Below are positions 32,051-41,038 of a stretch of DNA of 64,000 nt, in pieces. Both the position numbers and the translations under genes were made by a program. Numbering within the stretch: the stretch's first letter is position 1; the number at the start of each line of letters is the position of its first letter. The notes beneath the pieces were generated by a model. It searched no databases. It saw only the letters and a list, made by a program, of their open reading frames with translations, and was not told the DNA's origin. Source of the stretch: Leptothrix sp. (in: b-proteobacteria) (GTDB lineage: Bacteria > Pseudomonadota > Gammaproteobacteria > Burkholderiales > Burkholderiaceae_C); contig PNKV01000007.1 of NCBI GenBank assembly GCA_013822685.1, positions 1-64,000 of the forward strand. The letters are read 5' to 3'.

Positions 32051-32980
32051 ATGATCACCGAGCTGCGCAGCTACCTGGACGCCTTCATCGCCTCTGCCGA
32101 TGAGGGCAGTTTTTCCGCCGCCGCGCGCCTCCTCGGCGTCTCGCCGGCGGCCGTCAGCAAAAGCGTGGCGCAGTTGGAGGCGCGCTTGGGCGTGCGTCTT
32201 TTCCAGCGCAGCACCCGCAGCCTCGCGCTCACCACCGATGGCGATCGGCTCTACAGCCAGGTGCGGCTACCCTGGAGCGAGATCAGCGATGCGCTGACCG
32301 ACCTGCGCCAGGGCGCGGGCAAGCCAGCGGGCACCTTGAAAGTGGCACTCGCACACACGGTGGGGCGCGAGTATGTGTTGCCGCTGCTGGGCGAGTTCGT
32401 TCGCCGCTACCCGGACGTGGTGCCCGACCTGCATTTCGACAACCGCCAGGTCGATCTCGTGGCGCAGGGCTTCGACGTGGCCATTGGTGGCGGCATCGAG
32501 CTGACCGATGCGCTGATCGCGCGCGAACTCTCGCGGGTGCGCATCGTGCTGGTGGCCTCACCCGCCTACCTGAAGGCCCACCGCACGCCCAAGCACCCCC
32601 AGGATCTGGCGCGCCACAGCGGACTGCTGCGTCGCTCGCTGGCCACCGGGCGCCTGGTGCCCTGGACCTTGAAGAACAGCGAGGGCGAGGAGCTGGTGGC
32701 CAACGTGCGCCCAGTGATGGTGCTGGACGATCCCGAAGCCATGGCGCGCGCGGCGGCCACCGGCATGGGCATCGCCATGCTGCCCATGCCGCATGCGCTG
32801 CCGCTGCTCGAGAGCGGCGCGCTGGTGCGCGTGCTGCGCGACTGGCATGCCGAGACGCGGCCGCTGTCCATCTACTACACCAGCCGCAAGCTCGTGCCGG
32901 CCAAGGTGCGCGTGTTCGTGGACTACATCCTCAAGGAATTCCCCGCCAGTGGGCAGGCGGCGCGATTCGGGCAGAAGTAA
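32051..32980 (+). CDS. LysR-type transcriptional regulator (SDR neighbour)
   Basis: 309 residues. The helix-turn-helix is AFIASADEGSFSAAARLLGV followed by SPAAVSKSVAQLEARLGVRLF. The effector domain spans about 90-300 with DLVAQGFDVAIGGGIEL. It resembles the CrgA/AaeR-like group often divergent from oxidoreductase genes. It probably regulates the two SDR genes. No Shine-Dalgarno is seen and a TATAAG hexamer lies nine bases upstream, so a very short leader is likely. Confidence 0.92.
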   Translation: MITELRSYLDAFIASADEGSFSAAARLLGVSPAAVSKSVAQLEARLGVRLFQRSTRSLALTTDGDRLYSQVRLPWSEISDALTDLRQGAGKPAGTLKVALAHTVGREYVLPLLGEFVRRYPDVVPDLHFDNRQVDLVAQGFDVAIGGGIELTDALIARELSRVRIVLVASPAYLKAHRTPKHPQDLARHSGLLRRSLATGRLVPWTLKNSEGEELVANVRPVMVLDDPEAMARAAATGMGIAMLPMPHALPLLESGALVRVLRDWHAETRPLSIYYTSRKLVPAKVRVFVDYILKEFPASGQAARFGQK

Positions 32981-32990
32981 CCCAAGTCCC

Positions 32991-33965
32991 TCACGAGAAG
33001 CAAGCTGACAATCGGCCTTTCACCATGGCCGATGCTTCAGCCATCATCCGATCAATCAACTCCTTGACCGTGGGAATGTCGTTGATCAGGCCCACCGTCA
33101 GACCGCAGCTCCACGCTCCGGCCTCGATCTCGCCTTGCTGCATCACCCGGGGGTACACGCCCGCCACCATCGCAATGATGTCGGTGATCTGGAGGTCGCC
33201 GCCCTTGTCCTTTTCGACTTGGAGCAGCCGCTCAACGCTGTCGTTGTGCAGAACGCGCTCGGTGTTCCGAAGCGGTCTCATGATCAACCTGGTATCGCGC
33301 TCTGTCGCTGCCACAAGGGCATCCTTCACACGTTGGTGCACCGGCGCGTCGCGGGTCGCCATGAACCGCGTCCCCATGTTGACGCCATCAGCGCCCAAGG
33401 CAAGGCACGCGACCAGGCCTCTCGCATCTGCGATGCCACCGGAGGCCACGATGGGCACACTCAACTGAGACGCCGCCAGGGGCAGCAGGATCATGTTGGG
33501 GATGTCGTCCTCACCAGGGTGCCCACCGCATTCAAAGCCATCCACGCTGACCGCGTCACAGCCAATCGTTTGCGCTTTGAGGGCATGGCGTATGGAAGTG
33601 CATTTGTGGATGACCTTGATGCCTGCGTCTTTGAGCAGCGGCATGAATTCTTCGGGGCTGCGGCCAGCCGTCTCCACGATGTGCACGCCACCTTCACGAA
33701 TGGCGCTGATGTACTCGGCATAAGGCGGCACCGCAAAGGCCGGCAAGAAGGTGAGATTCACCGCAAAGGGCTGGTCGGTCATCTCACGGCAGCGCCGAAT
33801 CTCCTTGAGCAGATCTTCGGGCGTGCGCTGGGTCAGTGCGGTGATGGTGCCAAGGCCTCCGGCGTTGGACACGGCTGACGCCAGCTCGGCATAGCCGACA
33901 TGGTGCATGCCGCCTTGCATGATGGGATAGCGGATGCCGAAGAGTTCAGTGATGCGGGTCTTCAT
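32991..33965 (-). CDS. Nitronate monooxygenase family flavoprotein
   Basis: 324 residues. The N-terminal ITELFGIRYPIMQGGMHHVG, VDGFECGGHPGEDD, VPIVASGGIADARGLVACLALGA and GTRFMATRDAPVH (FMN phosphate site) identify the NMO/2-nitropropane dioxygenase TIM-barrel family, close to class II NMO-like oxidoreductases. Its start overlaps the stop of the enoyl-CoA hydratase gene by four bases (ATGA), so it acts in the same unit. Many such pairs belong to acyl or aromatic catabolism, and nitronate need not be the real substrate. Confidence 0.9.
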   Translation of the reverse strand: MKTRITELFGIRYPIMQGGMHHVGYAELASAVSNAGGLGTITALTQRTPEDLLKEIRRCREMTDQPFAVNLTFLPAFAVPPYAEYISAIREGGVHIVETAGRSPEEFMPLLKDAGIKVIHKCTSIRHALKAQTIGCDAVSVDGFECGGHPGEDDIPNMILLPLAASQLSVPIVASGGIADARGLVACLALGADGVNMGTRFMATRDAPVHQRVKDALVAATERDTRLIMRPLRNTERVLHNDSVERLLQVEKDKGGDLQITDIIAMVAGVYPRVMQQGEIEAGAWSCGLTVGLINDIPTVKELIDRMMAEASAMVKGRLSACFS

Positions 33966-34612
33966 GGCTTCAGGCGGCGCAGGCCGCGCTTGATGGTGGT
34001 GTAGGTTGAGCGGTCAAACTCGGCCAGTTGCTCTGCCCTGGCGATGGCAGCGGGCAACACGTCCTGTTCCTGGAGCGCGGCCGAAACCACGCCTCGCGCG
34101 GCGCACTCGTCACCGCCCCAGGCGTCGCCTGTCAAGGCCAGCTCATACAGCGCCCCTGGCGCCGGCAGCAATCGAATCACCTCGAGCAAGGGGGCCGTGA
34201 ATGGCAGGCCCAGCTTGACCTCAGAGAAGCAAAACCGTCCGCGATCGGCCCGCATGTAGCGGAAGTCTGCGGCACATGCCAGCACCGCGCCACCTGCATA
34301 GGCATGCCCATTGATCGCCGCAATGACGGGCATGTTGAGCAGGCTGAGCCGGATGAAGAAGTCTTCCAACTGGCTGACGAAAGGCTTCACGTCAGGCTGC
34401 TGCATCACCCAAGGCACATCCAGCCCGGAGCTGAAGAACTTCGGGTCTTCGCTGGTGATCACCAAGCCTGCTTTACCTGGCGTGTTCTCCAGCTCATCCA
34501 AAACGGCTGACCATTCATCGATGGCGTCGCCGTTGAACACATTGCCCTTGCCGCCGTCGTTCCACGTCAACACCTGCACTTTGCCCACACGGGTGAGCTT
34601 TAAATTGGCCAT
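33962..34612 (-). CDS. Enoyl-CoA hydratase/isomerase family protein
   Basis: 216 residues, short for a crotonase (usually about 260) because the C-terminal helical part is brief. The oxyanion-hole segments are SEDPKFFSSGLDVPWV and AINGHAYAGGAVLACAADFRYM. The catalytic Glu pair of true hydratases is not clearly present in the segment FCFSEVKLGLPFT, so an isomerase or other crotonase activity is possible. The ATG at 34612 is preferred over a TTG three codons upstream. It is the first gene of the pair with the NMO-like gene and is divergent from the second AraC regulator. Confidence 0.88.
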   Translation of the reverse strand: MANLKLTRVGKVQVLTWNDGGKGNVFNGDAIDEWSAVLDELENTPGKAGLVITSEDPKFFSSGLDVPWVMQQPDVKPFVSQLEDFFIRLSLLNMPVIAAINGHAYAGGAVLACAADFRYMRADRGRFCFSEVKLGLPFTAPLLEVIRLLPAPGALYELALTGDAWGGDECAARGVVSAALQEQDVLPAAIARAEQLAEFDRSTYTTIKRGLRRLKP

Positions 34613-34727
34613 CGAGCGCAACCTGAAAGAGTGATTGAGCGCTCATTGTTCGCGGCAGCCTGAATAGTGCCTAGTTCAGCCCATGCCAGAATGCATTCAT
34701 TTCACGCCAACCTTCAGGCCATTGTTG

Positions 34728-35774
34728 ATGAGCCATCAGCTTCTTCCTGCGGCGCCGCAGTTGCCGGGTGCCTACGTCAACTTGCTCACCAAGTTGGTGT
34801 CGCAGCGAGGCGTGTCAACGCAGCTCTTGTTGTCGGGAAGCGGCATCACCTTGAAGAAACTGGACAGGCCTTACTGGCACCTGGATTTCGCCTGCTTTGA
34901 TGCTTTGCTTCGGCGCGCCATCCATCTGACCGGTGAGCCGGATCTGCCGGTGAAGCTGGGGCTGCAGATGACGGTCACCTGCCATGGGCCTCTGGGCTTT
35001 GCGATGCTGGTTTCGCCGGACTTGAGGGCCGCGATCCAGCTGGGGTGCGAGTTGCTGCATCACCAATGCCGTGGCCTGCGCTTCACCCTCCATGAAGGGC
35101 AAGACAAGTCAACACTTCGCCTTGAACAACCGCTGGCTTCTCACCAACTGGGGGACGATGCTTTGATGTTCCTGATGGTCGGCTTGGGAAAGGTGGCAGG
35201 CGCTCTGGCTGGGCGCCCGTGCCCCGCGCGCGCCGAGATGACCATGGCGAAGCCGGACAACGCTCATCGTTTCCTGCGCCGACTTTTTCGCTTCAAGGCG
35301 AAGGCCAACCAGTGGGTGTTCTCGACGGCGTGCCTTGCTTGGCCGCTGCCCAATGCCGACCCGATCGCCGCGCGCCTGGTGGGGGCGCAATGCAAACGTT
35401 TCATCCTTGCCAGGAACCTGCCCGCTGACAGCGTTAGCCAAACGATACGTCAGCTGGTGATGCACACCACCGACGGGCAACCAGGCATCGAACAGGTTGC
35501 CAAGAAGCTCAAGGTTTCAGCCAGGACCTTGCAGCGGCAACTGGCCACCGAAGGCGCGAACTTCTCCGACATCAGTGAGCAAGTGCGGTGCGAGAAGGCC
35601 GCGCAACTGCTGCGGGCCCGAAGGCAGACGGTGTCCAGCATTGCGGAAGAACTGGGTTACGCCAGCGTGGCGAACTTCTGCCGCGCCTTTCGGCGCTGGT
35701 ACTCGTCCACGCCATCCGACTACATCAAGGCCACACGGGATGAGGTGCCTCATGCCCTTGACACCGCGCCTTGA
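34728..35774 (+). CDS. AraC family transcriptional regulator (Arabinose_bd-type), second copy
   Basis: 348 residues from the ATG at 34728 (MSHQLLPAAPQLPGAY); an in-frame ATG at 34683 would add 15 residues. The effector domain covers LLTKLVSQRGVSTQLLLSGSG to about 240. The C-terminal helix-turn-helix pair is IEQVAKKLKVSARTLQRQLATEG and IAEELGYASVANFCRAFRRWYSSTPSDY. It is divergent from the enoyl-CoA hydratase/NMO pair, its probable target. The type I restriction block begins 35 bases beyond its stop. Confidence 0.9.
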   Translation: MSHQLLPAAPQLPGAYVNLLTKLVSQRGVSTQLLLSGSGITLKKLDRPYWHLDFACFDALLRRAIHLTGEPDLPVKLGLQMTVTCHGPLGFAMLVSPDLRAAIQLGCELLHHQCRGLRFTLHEGQDKSTLRLEQPLASHQLGDDALMFLMVGLGKVAGALAGRPCPARAEMTMAKPDNAHRFLRRLFRFKAKANQWVFSTACLAWPLPNADPIAARLVGAQCKRFILARNLPADSVSQTIRQLVMHTTDGQPGIEQVAKKLKVSARTLQRQLATEGANFSDISEQVRCEKAAQLLRARRQTVSSIAEELGYASVANFCRAFRRWYSSTPSDYIKATRDEVPHALDTAP

Positions 35775-35809
35775 GGACTGCGCAGCGGTTGGGGGCATGA
35801 AGCTGAAGT

Positions 35810-38800
35810 TCATTGCCGCAAACTCTGATCGTTGACGCTCTGCTGCCATATGTGCCGATAAATCAAAGCCGCCAATGCCTGCTTGTCTTCGGAGGTATAC
35901 GGCGGGTCAGGCAACTCCTGATAGACACTATCCAGAATGAATGTCTCGACTTCAGCTTGGGTCTGCTCTTTCTCTGTCCAGTGGTCCAAGGGCGCGATCA
36001 CCTTCAACACCCCTGCCAACAACTCGCGGCTGGCTTGCTTGATCCGATCTCGTTCGGCCTTGGTCAGGTTGTCACGCAATAGCAGATCGAACAAGGCCAA
36101 CTGATCCTCGCTCAAGCCCTCGTCCAAGGCGCGGCGTTGCTCGGCATCAAGGCCATTGGCCAAATCCATCAGCCTGGCAAAGGTGTCTTCAATGGTGGCC
36201 CTGTCCTTGTCCTGGTTGTAGGCTGCGATGATCTCCTGGTATTTCTTCTCATAGTTCATGCGCAGCGGATTCAGCGCCAGCATTTGCGCCAGCTTGTCCT
36301 CGACGATCTGGCGGATGTCTTCAATCGCTGTGGCTTTGCGCTTGACCTTCCTGGCGAACTCATCGCGCAGCTTTTCCATGTTGATCTGCGTCAGGTCGAT
36401 GGTCAGGCCTTCGGCCTGATCGACACCTGGCCCCTGCGTCGCAATGGCTTGATTGACAATGCGGTGCAGCACCTTGAGCAACTCGGTCACGTCCGCCGTG
36501 TCGCGTCGTTCAGAGAGCTTTTTGTAAATGGCTTCAAGGTTGTCGTGCCGCTCGGCATACGCCAGTGCGGAAGGCTCGGCCAGCAGGGCCTTGAAACGGC
36601 CGAACACCACCCGGGACAGGATCTCGAACCGCCTCTTAGATTCATCATCGGTGTAGACCGCTTCAACGGCGTCGGCCAATCCCTGGATGCGGGCAAAGCC
36701 CTGGGCACCTGGCAAAGTGGCCGGGTCAAAGCCCAGCCCCTGTAAATGCGCTTCGGTCACGGCAATGGCGTCTTGCAAGGCGGCCACGCGCTCCTCAATC
36801 GGGGCCACGATGTCGGCCTCACCGCCATCGTCACCCAAGGCGTATTGCGCCAGGGCTTCGCGCAAGCTCTTGAGCATGCCGTTGTAGTCCACGATCAGCC
36901 CAAAATCCTTGCCGGGGTAAACGCGGTTGGCCCGCGCAATGGCCTGCATCAGGGTGTGCGCGCGCATGGGCTTGTCGATGTAGAGCGTTGACAGGCATTC
37001 CACATCAAAGCCTGTCAGCCACATGGCGCAAACGATGGCCACCCGGAAAGGGTGTTTGGGATTCTTGAACGCTGTTTCAACGTCCACCCGCTTGCCATCG
37101 GCCGTCTCAAAGCCCAGCTTCATGCGGGCGCGGTGAGGAATGATGTCGCAGCCCCACTTCTTGAAATCGGCTACTTCGTTCTGGGCTTCGCTGATGATGA
37201 TTTCCAGGATGGTTTCATCCATCCAATCGGCCTTGGCCAGCAAGCGGTCGCGCTGTGCGTGAAGCACCTGTCTGCTCTCGTCGTCCGTGGCTGCGGCAAT
37301 GTCCACCAACTTGGCATCGGCCAAAGCCCGAACCATGGCCGCCTTGGCCTTCCACGCAGGTTCGATCAACATCAACATGCGCGCACAGGTGATCTTGTCG
37401 ATGCACACCAGCATGGCCTTGCCAGCCTCCCAGCGTGTGCTGCAATGCTCGACAAAATCAGCCGCCACCTTGGCCAGCCGAGGGTCGGCGGTGATGACTT
37501 CATAGTCCTTGCCCAGCAGCTTTTCCAGCAGGGCGTTCTGATCGGGATCCAGGTCGGCAGCATCCACGGCGGCGGCAATTTTTTCGTTCAAATCCAGGCG
37601 CGCCAAGCCCAGCTTTTCACCCCGGTTTTCATAGACCAGCTTGACAGTGGCGCCATCTTCCTCACTGCGCTTGAAGTCGTAACGCGACACATAGCCGCCG
37701 AAGATGCGCTTCGTCAGTTCGTCGTGCTTGAAAAGCGGCGTGCCCGTGAAGCCGATGAACGCCGCATTGGGCAAGGCCAGCCGCATGTTGCGAGCCAGCT
37801 TGCCCGATTGGGTGCGGTGGGCCTCGTCCGAGATCACGATGATGTCGTCCCGGTCGCTGTAAGGCGCGTCGGGCCTGACCGGCTGGTTGAACTTGTGGAT
37901 CAGGCTGAACACATAGCGGTGGTTCTGCTTGAGCAGTTGCTCCAACTCTTTGCCATTGCCCGCACGCGGCGTTTGGTCGCCCACCACGCCACAGCCCACG
38001 AAGGTCTTGTAGATCTGGCTGTCCAGGTCATCGCGGTCGGTCATCAACACGAAGGTGAAGTTGCCCTCCACCGTACGCCGCACCTTCTCGGCGAAAAAAG
38101 CCATGGAGTAAGACTTGCCGCTGCCCTGGGTGTGCCAGACCACACCCAGGCGGCCCAGATCCGGGTGTGCGCGTTCCACGATCTCAATGGTTTGCGGTGG
38201 GGGCACCGCCTCGCTGATGACCTCGTAGCCGGGCAAAAGTTCTGCGGCTTCCGGGTAGGCGGCCCAAGGCTCATTGGCGGCTTCACCCACGCCCGGCAAG
38301 GGCAGCTCGATCACGCGGTGCGTGAGGCGCTCACCCACCGGGAATCGGCGCTTGAGTTCTTCCTGGCGCACGACCGCCGCCACCGCCTGGTTGACCCCCA
38401 GCAACTGGTGGTTGCGCGCCACGACCTTGCGCACTGCGCCCGCCTTGCTGGCATCGAACAAGATGAAGTTCTCGATGATGTCCAGCAAGCGGTCTTTGTC
38501 CAACATGCCGTTGAGCAGCACCTCGGCGGCCACATTGCCCTTGTCCTGCTCGTGCAGGCGCTTCCACTCGTTGAAGTGCTCCCAGGTGCTGGTGATGGAG
38601 CCATAGCGCGCCTTGTCGCCATTGCTGACGATCAAAAAGGCGTTGTGGTGAAAGGCATGGGCGATGACGTTGTCATCGAGGTAGTCACGCAAGTTGCCAT
38701 CGAAGCCCGCGCGGATGTTCTTGTAAACCGCCTTGAGTTCGATGAACACCACCGGCAGGCCGTTGATGAAGCACACCAGGTCCGCACGGCGGTTGTAGTT

Positions 38801-39244
38801 GGGTGTGCGCAAGCCGGTGATCTTGAGCTCGCGCACGGCCAGGAAGCGGTTGTTGCTGGCCGTGCGGAAATCGATCACCGCTGCCTGCGCGTGGCGTAAC
38901 TGGCCCTGAGCATCGCGGTAACTCACCGGCGCGCCATCGCGCATCAGTTGGTGGAAGGCCTGGTTGTGCTGCGGCAGTGAGCGCGCGTGGTCGTGGTGCG
39001 TCAGCTTGGTGACGGCCTCGTTGATGGCGGCAGGGGGCAGTTGCGGGTTGAGCCGGATCAGGGCTTCGCGCAGATCGCGCACCAGCACCACCTCGCGCTC
39101 ATGGGCGCGGCCCAGGGTGCCAGTGGGGCCAAAGGTTTCCTGGTTCCAGGCGTACACGCTGTCCCAGCCCAAAGCCCTTTCAAGGTGATTGGCAAACGTG
39201 GCCTGCACCAGACGGTCTTCGCTGTTGATGTCGGTGTAGGCCAT
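35810..39244 (-). CDS. hsdR: Type I restriction enzyme HsdR subunit
   Basis: 1144 residues. The N-terminal nuclease domain has the PD-(D/E)xK residues Asp155, Glu169 and Lys171 (RRADLVCFINGLPVVFIELK). The helicase motor follows: Walker A TQGSGKS at 372-378, DEAH at 473-476, and motif III TGTP at 500-503. A long helical C-terminal part serves complex assembly. This subunit translocates DNA and cuts when sites are unmethylated. It is the last gene of the operon and is separated by 132 bases from the AlbA_2-type gene, unlike the other genes, which overlap. Confidence 0.96.
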   Translation of the reverse strand: MAYTDINSEDRLVQATFANHLERALGWDSVYAWNQETFGPTGTLGRAHEREVVLVRDLREALIRLNPQLPPAAINEAVTKLTHHDHARSLPQHNQAFHQLMRDGAPVSYRDAQGQLRHAQAAVIDFRTASNNRFLAVRELKITGLRTPNYNRRADLVCFINGLPVVFIELKAVYKNIRAGFDGNLRDYLDDNVIAHAFHHNAFLIVSNGDKARYGSITSTWEHFNEWKRLHEQDKGNVAAEVLLNGMLDKDRLLDIIENFILFDASKAGAVRKVVARNHQLLGVNQAVAAVVRQEELKRRFPVGERLTHRVIELPLPGVGEAANEPWAAYPEAAELLPGYEVISEAVPPPQTIEIVERAHPDLGRLGVVWHTQGSGKSYSMAFFAEKVRRTVEGNFTFVLMTDRDDLDSQIYKTFVGCGVVGDQTPRAGNGKELEQLLKQNHRYVFSLIHKFNQPVRPDAPYSDRDDIIVISDEAHRTQSGKLARNMRLALPNAAFIGFTGTPLFKHDELTKRIFGGYVSRYDFKRSEEDGATVKLVYENRGEKLGLARLDLNEKIAAAVDAADLDPDQNALLEKLLGKDYEVITADPRLAKVAADFVEHCSTRWEAGKAMLVCIDKITCARMLMLIEPAWKAKAAMVRALADAKLVDIAAATDDESRQVLHAQRDRLLAKADWMDETILEIIISEAQNEVADFKKWGCDIIPHRARMKLGFETADGKRVDVETAFKNPKHPFRVAIVCAMWLTGFDVECLSTLYIDKPMRAHTLMQAIARANRVYPGKDFGLIVDYNGMLKSLREALAQYALGDDGGEADIVAPIEERVAALQDAIAVTEAHLQGLGFDPATLPGAQGFARIQGLADAVEAVYTDDESKRRFEILSRVVFGRFKALLAEPSALAYAERHDNLEAIYKKLSERRDTADVTELLKVLHRIVNQAIATQGPGVDQAEGLTIDLTQINMEKLRDEFARKVKRKATAIEDIRQIVEDKLAQMLALNPLRMNYEKKYQEIIAAYNQDKDRATIEDTFARLMDLANGLDAEQRRALDEGLSEDQLALFDLLLRDNLTKAERDRIKQASRELLAGVLKVIAPLDHWTEKEQTQAEVETFILDSVYQELPDPPYTSEDKQALAALIYRHIWQQSVNDQSLRQ

Positions 39245-39376
39245 GGCGCGGTGCCCTATCGGACAAAGCCAAGGTTCATAAAGGACAAATCAGCGTTTTG
39301 TCCTTTACAAAAATCCATGCAAATCAATGACTTAGCGAAGTCAATTGGTTCATGAAACCCAGCTTTCATAGAAACT
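39245..39376 (-). promoter_or_regulatory. Repeat-rich control region upstream of hsdR
   Basis: This gap is AT-rich and full of repeats. AAAGGACAAA at 39280-39289 and its complement TTTGTCCTTT at 39297-39306 form a perfect 10-base inverted repeat with a seven-base loop. A further direct copy of GGACAAA is at 39261-39267, 22 bases from the next copy. A second dyad, TGACTT-4-AAGTCA, is at 39328-39343. GGTTCAT is repeated directly at 39273 and 39347. No T-run suits an intrinsic terminator. The arrangement looks like an operator array that controls hsdR separately from hsdM and hsdS. Confidence 0.6.
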
Positions 39377-41038
39377 CTACTCCCCGTGTCCTTGATGGCC
39401 CGGCACCGACAACAGGCTGTAACGCCGCCACCGCCGCTCGCCTGCATAGCTTACCTGCCCGGATTCGGCCAAATCGTCCAGCGCCCGCTTGACGGTTTTG
39501 GCGGAGATTTCGGCGCCAATGCGCCGGTTGACGTCGGTGGTGGATGACCCCGGGTAGCGCGCCAGGTCTTCCAGGATCAAGGCCTGCAAGCGGTGCGGTT
39601 CAATACGGCTGAGCGTGGTGGTGTGATCCAACTGCACGCCACGCAAGTGATCCGGCGCCACAAAGTAGCGCATGCCTGATGTCTTGCCCGTGGTGTGCAC
39701 CAGGCTGAAGGCTTGCAAGCGGCCCAGCCACACCACCAGCTCCTCAGGTCCATCCGTTTCAAGCACGGCGCCGAGTTCACGGGCCGTCATGCCTTCGGTC
39801 TGGGCCAGCACACCCAGGGTGATTCGCTCGCGCTGCGTCAACTGAAAGCGCGCATCAGCCTCGGCCATCAGGCGCATCACCTCGGGTTTGGCAATGCGGC
39901 GCTGGATCGTTACCTTCACCCAGTCGATGCCCTCTTCGGGCACGGGCACGGGTCGGCCTTGCGAGAGCAGGCGGTCGTAGATCAGGTCAAAGCCGCTGCC
40001 TTCGCGCTCCATCAGTCCCAGATCATGGAAGACGCGGGCCAGGGCTTCATTGCGGCGGCGGCTGGCGTGCAGGATGTTGCGCGGCGTGACGCCCAAAGGC
40101 AGGCGGCCAGGGTTGACCACCTCCAGCCGCTCAGGGTGCAAGTTCAGGTAGATGTCGCCCTGCTGGGTATAAGGGCGGTGCACCAGGGCATTGACCAGCA
40201 GCTCGCGCACCACCTTCTCGTCATAAGCGGGAACACTGCGACGATACAGGCCCTCGGCCACCTCGTAGCTCTCGCGGAAATCGGGCAGCTCGCGCCAGAT
40301 GACATCGACCAGCTCCACCGGCGAGAGCTCGCTGTCGTCCCACACCCATTTGTTGATCTTCTGGCCCTGCTCGTCGTACTTGATGGCCTGCACCAGCGGG
40401 GCCGTGCCCAAGGCCCGCCGATCAAAGGTGCTGCCCAGCAGCAGCACGCCCAGGCGGGTCAAGGTGGAGCCTTGGGCCAGGGCGTAGTGGCTCAAGAGTT
40501 CGTCATGGGTTTTCTCTTTGACCGAGTCCTTCACGCGGCCTGAGGCACGGATGCCCTGGGCAAAGCGGGCCAGCTTGGTGGCATCTGCCGCTGTGCGGGG
40601 CACGCTGCTGTCCATGGCTTCCCAAGGCTTGCCGGGGCGCTCATTGGCCAGGCGCAGCACGTCGTCACCCAGCACGGGCTGGCAGGTGTCGCCCACGCGC
40701 AGGAAGTAGCGGCCATCGCGGGTGGAAGCCACGCTGCCTGCACGTTCGATGAGCAGCTCAATGAACTCGCCGCCATTGGGCGCACGCTGCAAGGTGGGCA
40801 AGGCCTGCACGTTGACGGTGAGCTCGCCAATGCGTTTGCGCAGGCGGTCCAGCACGTCGGGTGGCACGGTCTGGTCCGCCGGGGGCCAGGTCTGGCCGTC
40901 TTCAATGCCGATCAACAAACGCCCGCCCGCGCCATTGGCAAAGCACACCGCGTCTTTGGCCAGCTCGTCCCACTGGGCCGTTTTGCCGGTGACGGTGCGC
41001 AAGGATTTGCGGTCGGTGTGCTGGTCTTCGAGGCTCAT
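39377..41038 (-). CDS. AlbA_2 (Schlafen-like) DNA-binding / ATP-binding protein within the restriction operon
   Basis: 553 residues. The N-terminal 1-125 is an AlbA_2 domain (ELAKDAVCFANGAGGRLLIGIEDG). It is followed by the COG2865-type HATPase_c_4 region (VVRELLVNALVHRPYTQQGDIYLN and HPERLEVVNPGRLPLG). The C-terminal 430-553 contains winged-helix segments (ITLGVLAQTEGMTARELGAVL and TDVNRRIGAEISAKTVKRALDDLAESGQV). The ATG at 41038 overlaps the hsdS stop (ATGA); the longer open frame runs into hsdS antisense. The position between hsdS and hsdR, with DNA-binding domains at both ends, suggests a regulator or accessory factor of the restriction system. Confidence 0.88.
   Translation of the reverse strand: MSLEDQHTDRKSLRTVTGKTAQWDELAKDAVCFANGAGGRLLIGIEDGQTWPPADQTVPPDVLDRLRKRIGELTVNVQALPTLQRAPNGGEFIELLIERAGSVASTRDGRYFLRVGDTCQPVLGDDVLRLANERPGKPWEAMDSSVPRTAADATKLARFAQGIRASGRVKDSVKEKTHDELLSHYALAQGSTLTRLGVLLLGSTFDRRALGTAPLVQAIKYDEQGQKINKWVWDDSELSPVELVDVIWRELPDFRESYEVAEGLYRRSVPAYDEKVVRELLVNALVHRPYTQQGDIYLNLHPERLEVVNPGRLPLGVTPRNILHASRRRNEALARVFHDLGLMEREGSGFDLIYDRLLSQGRPVPVPEEGIDWVKVTIQRRIAKPEVMRLMAEADARFQLTQRERITLGVLAQTEGMTARELGAVLETDGPEELVVWLGRLQAFSLVHTTGKTSGMRYFVAPDHLRGVQLDHTTTLSRIEPHRLQALILEDLARYPGSSTTDVNRRIGAEISAKTVKRALDDLAESGQVSYAGERRWRRYSLLSVPGHQGHGE

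Noticed and set aside
37052-38899. A 615-codon open frame on the plus strand opposite hsdR.
   Set aside because: It is antisense to the helicase core of a well-supported gene; GC-rich DNA keeps reverse frames open and the translation has no recognisable domain.
39280-39306. The 10-base inverted repeat before hsdR as an intrinsic terminator.
   Set aside because: The stem is A+T-rich with a seven-base loop and no T-tract follows on the minus strand; the extra copies of GGACAAA fit an operator better.
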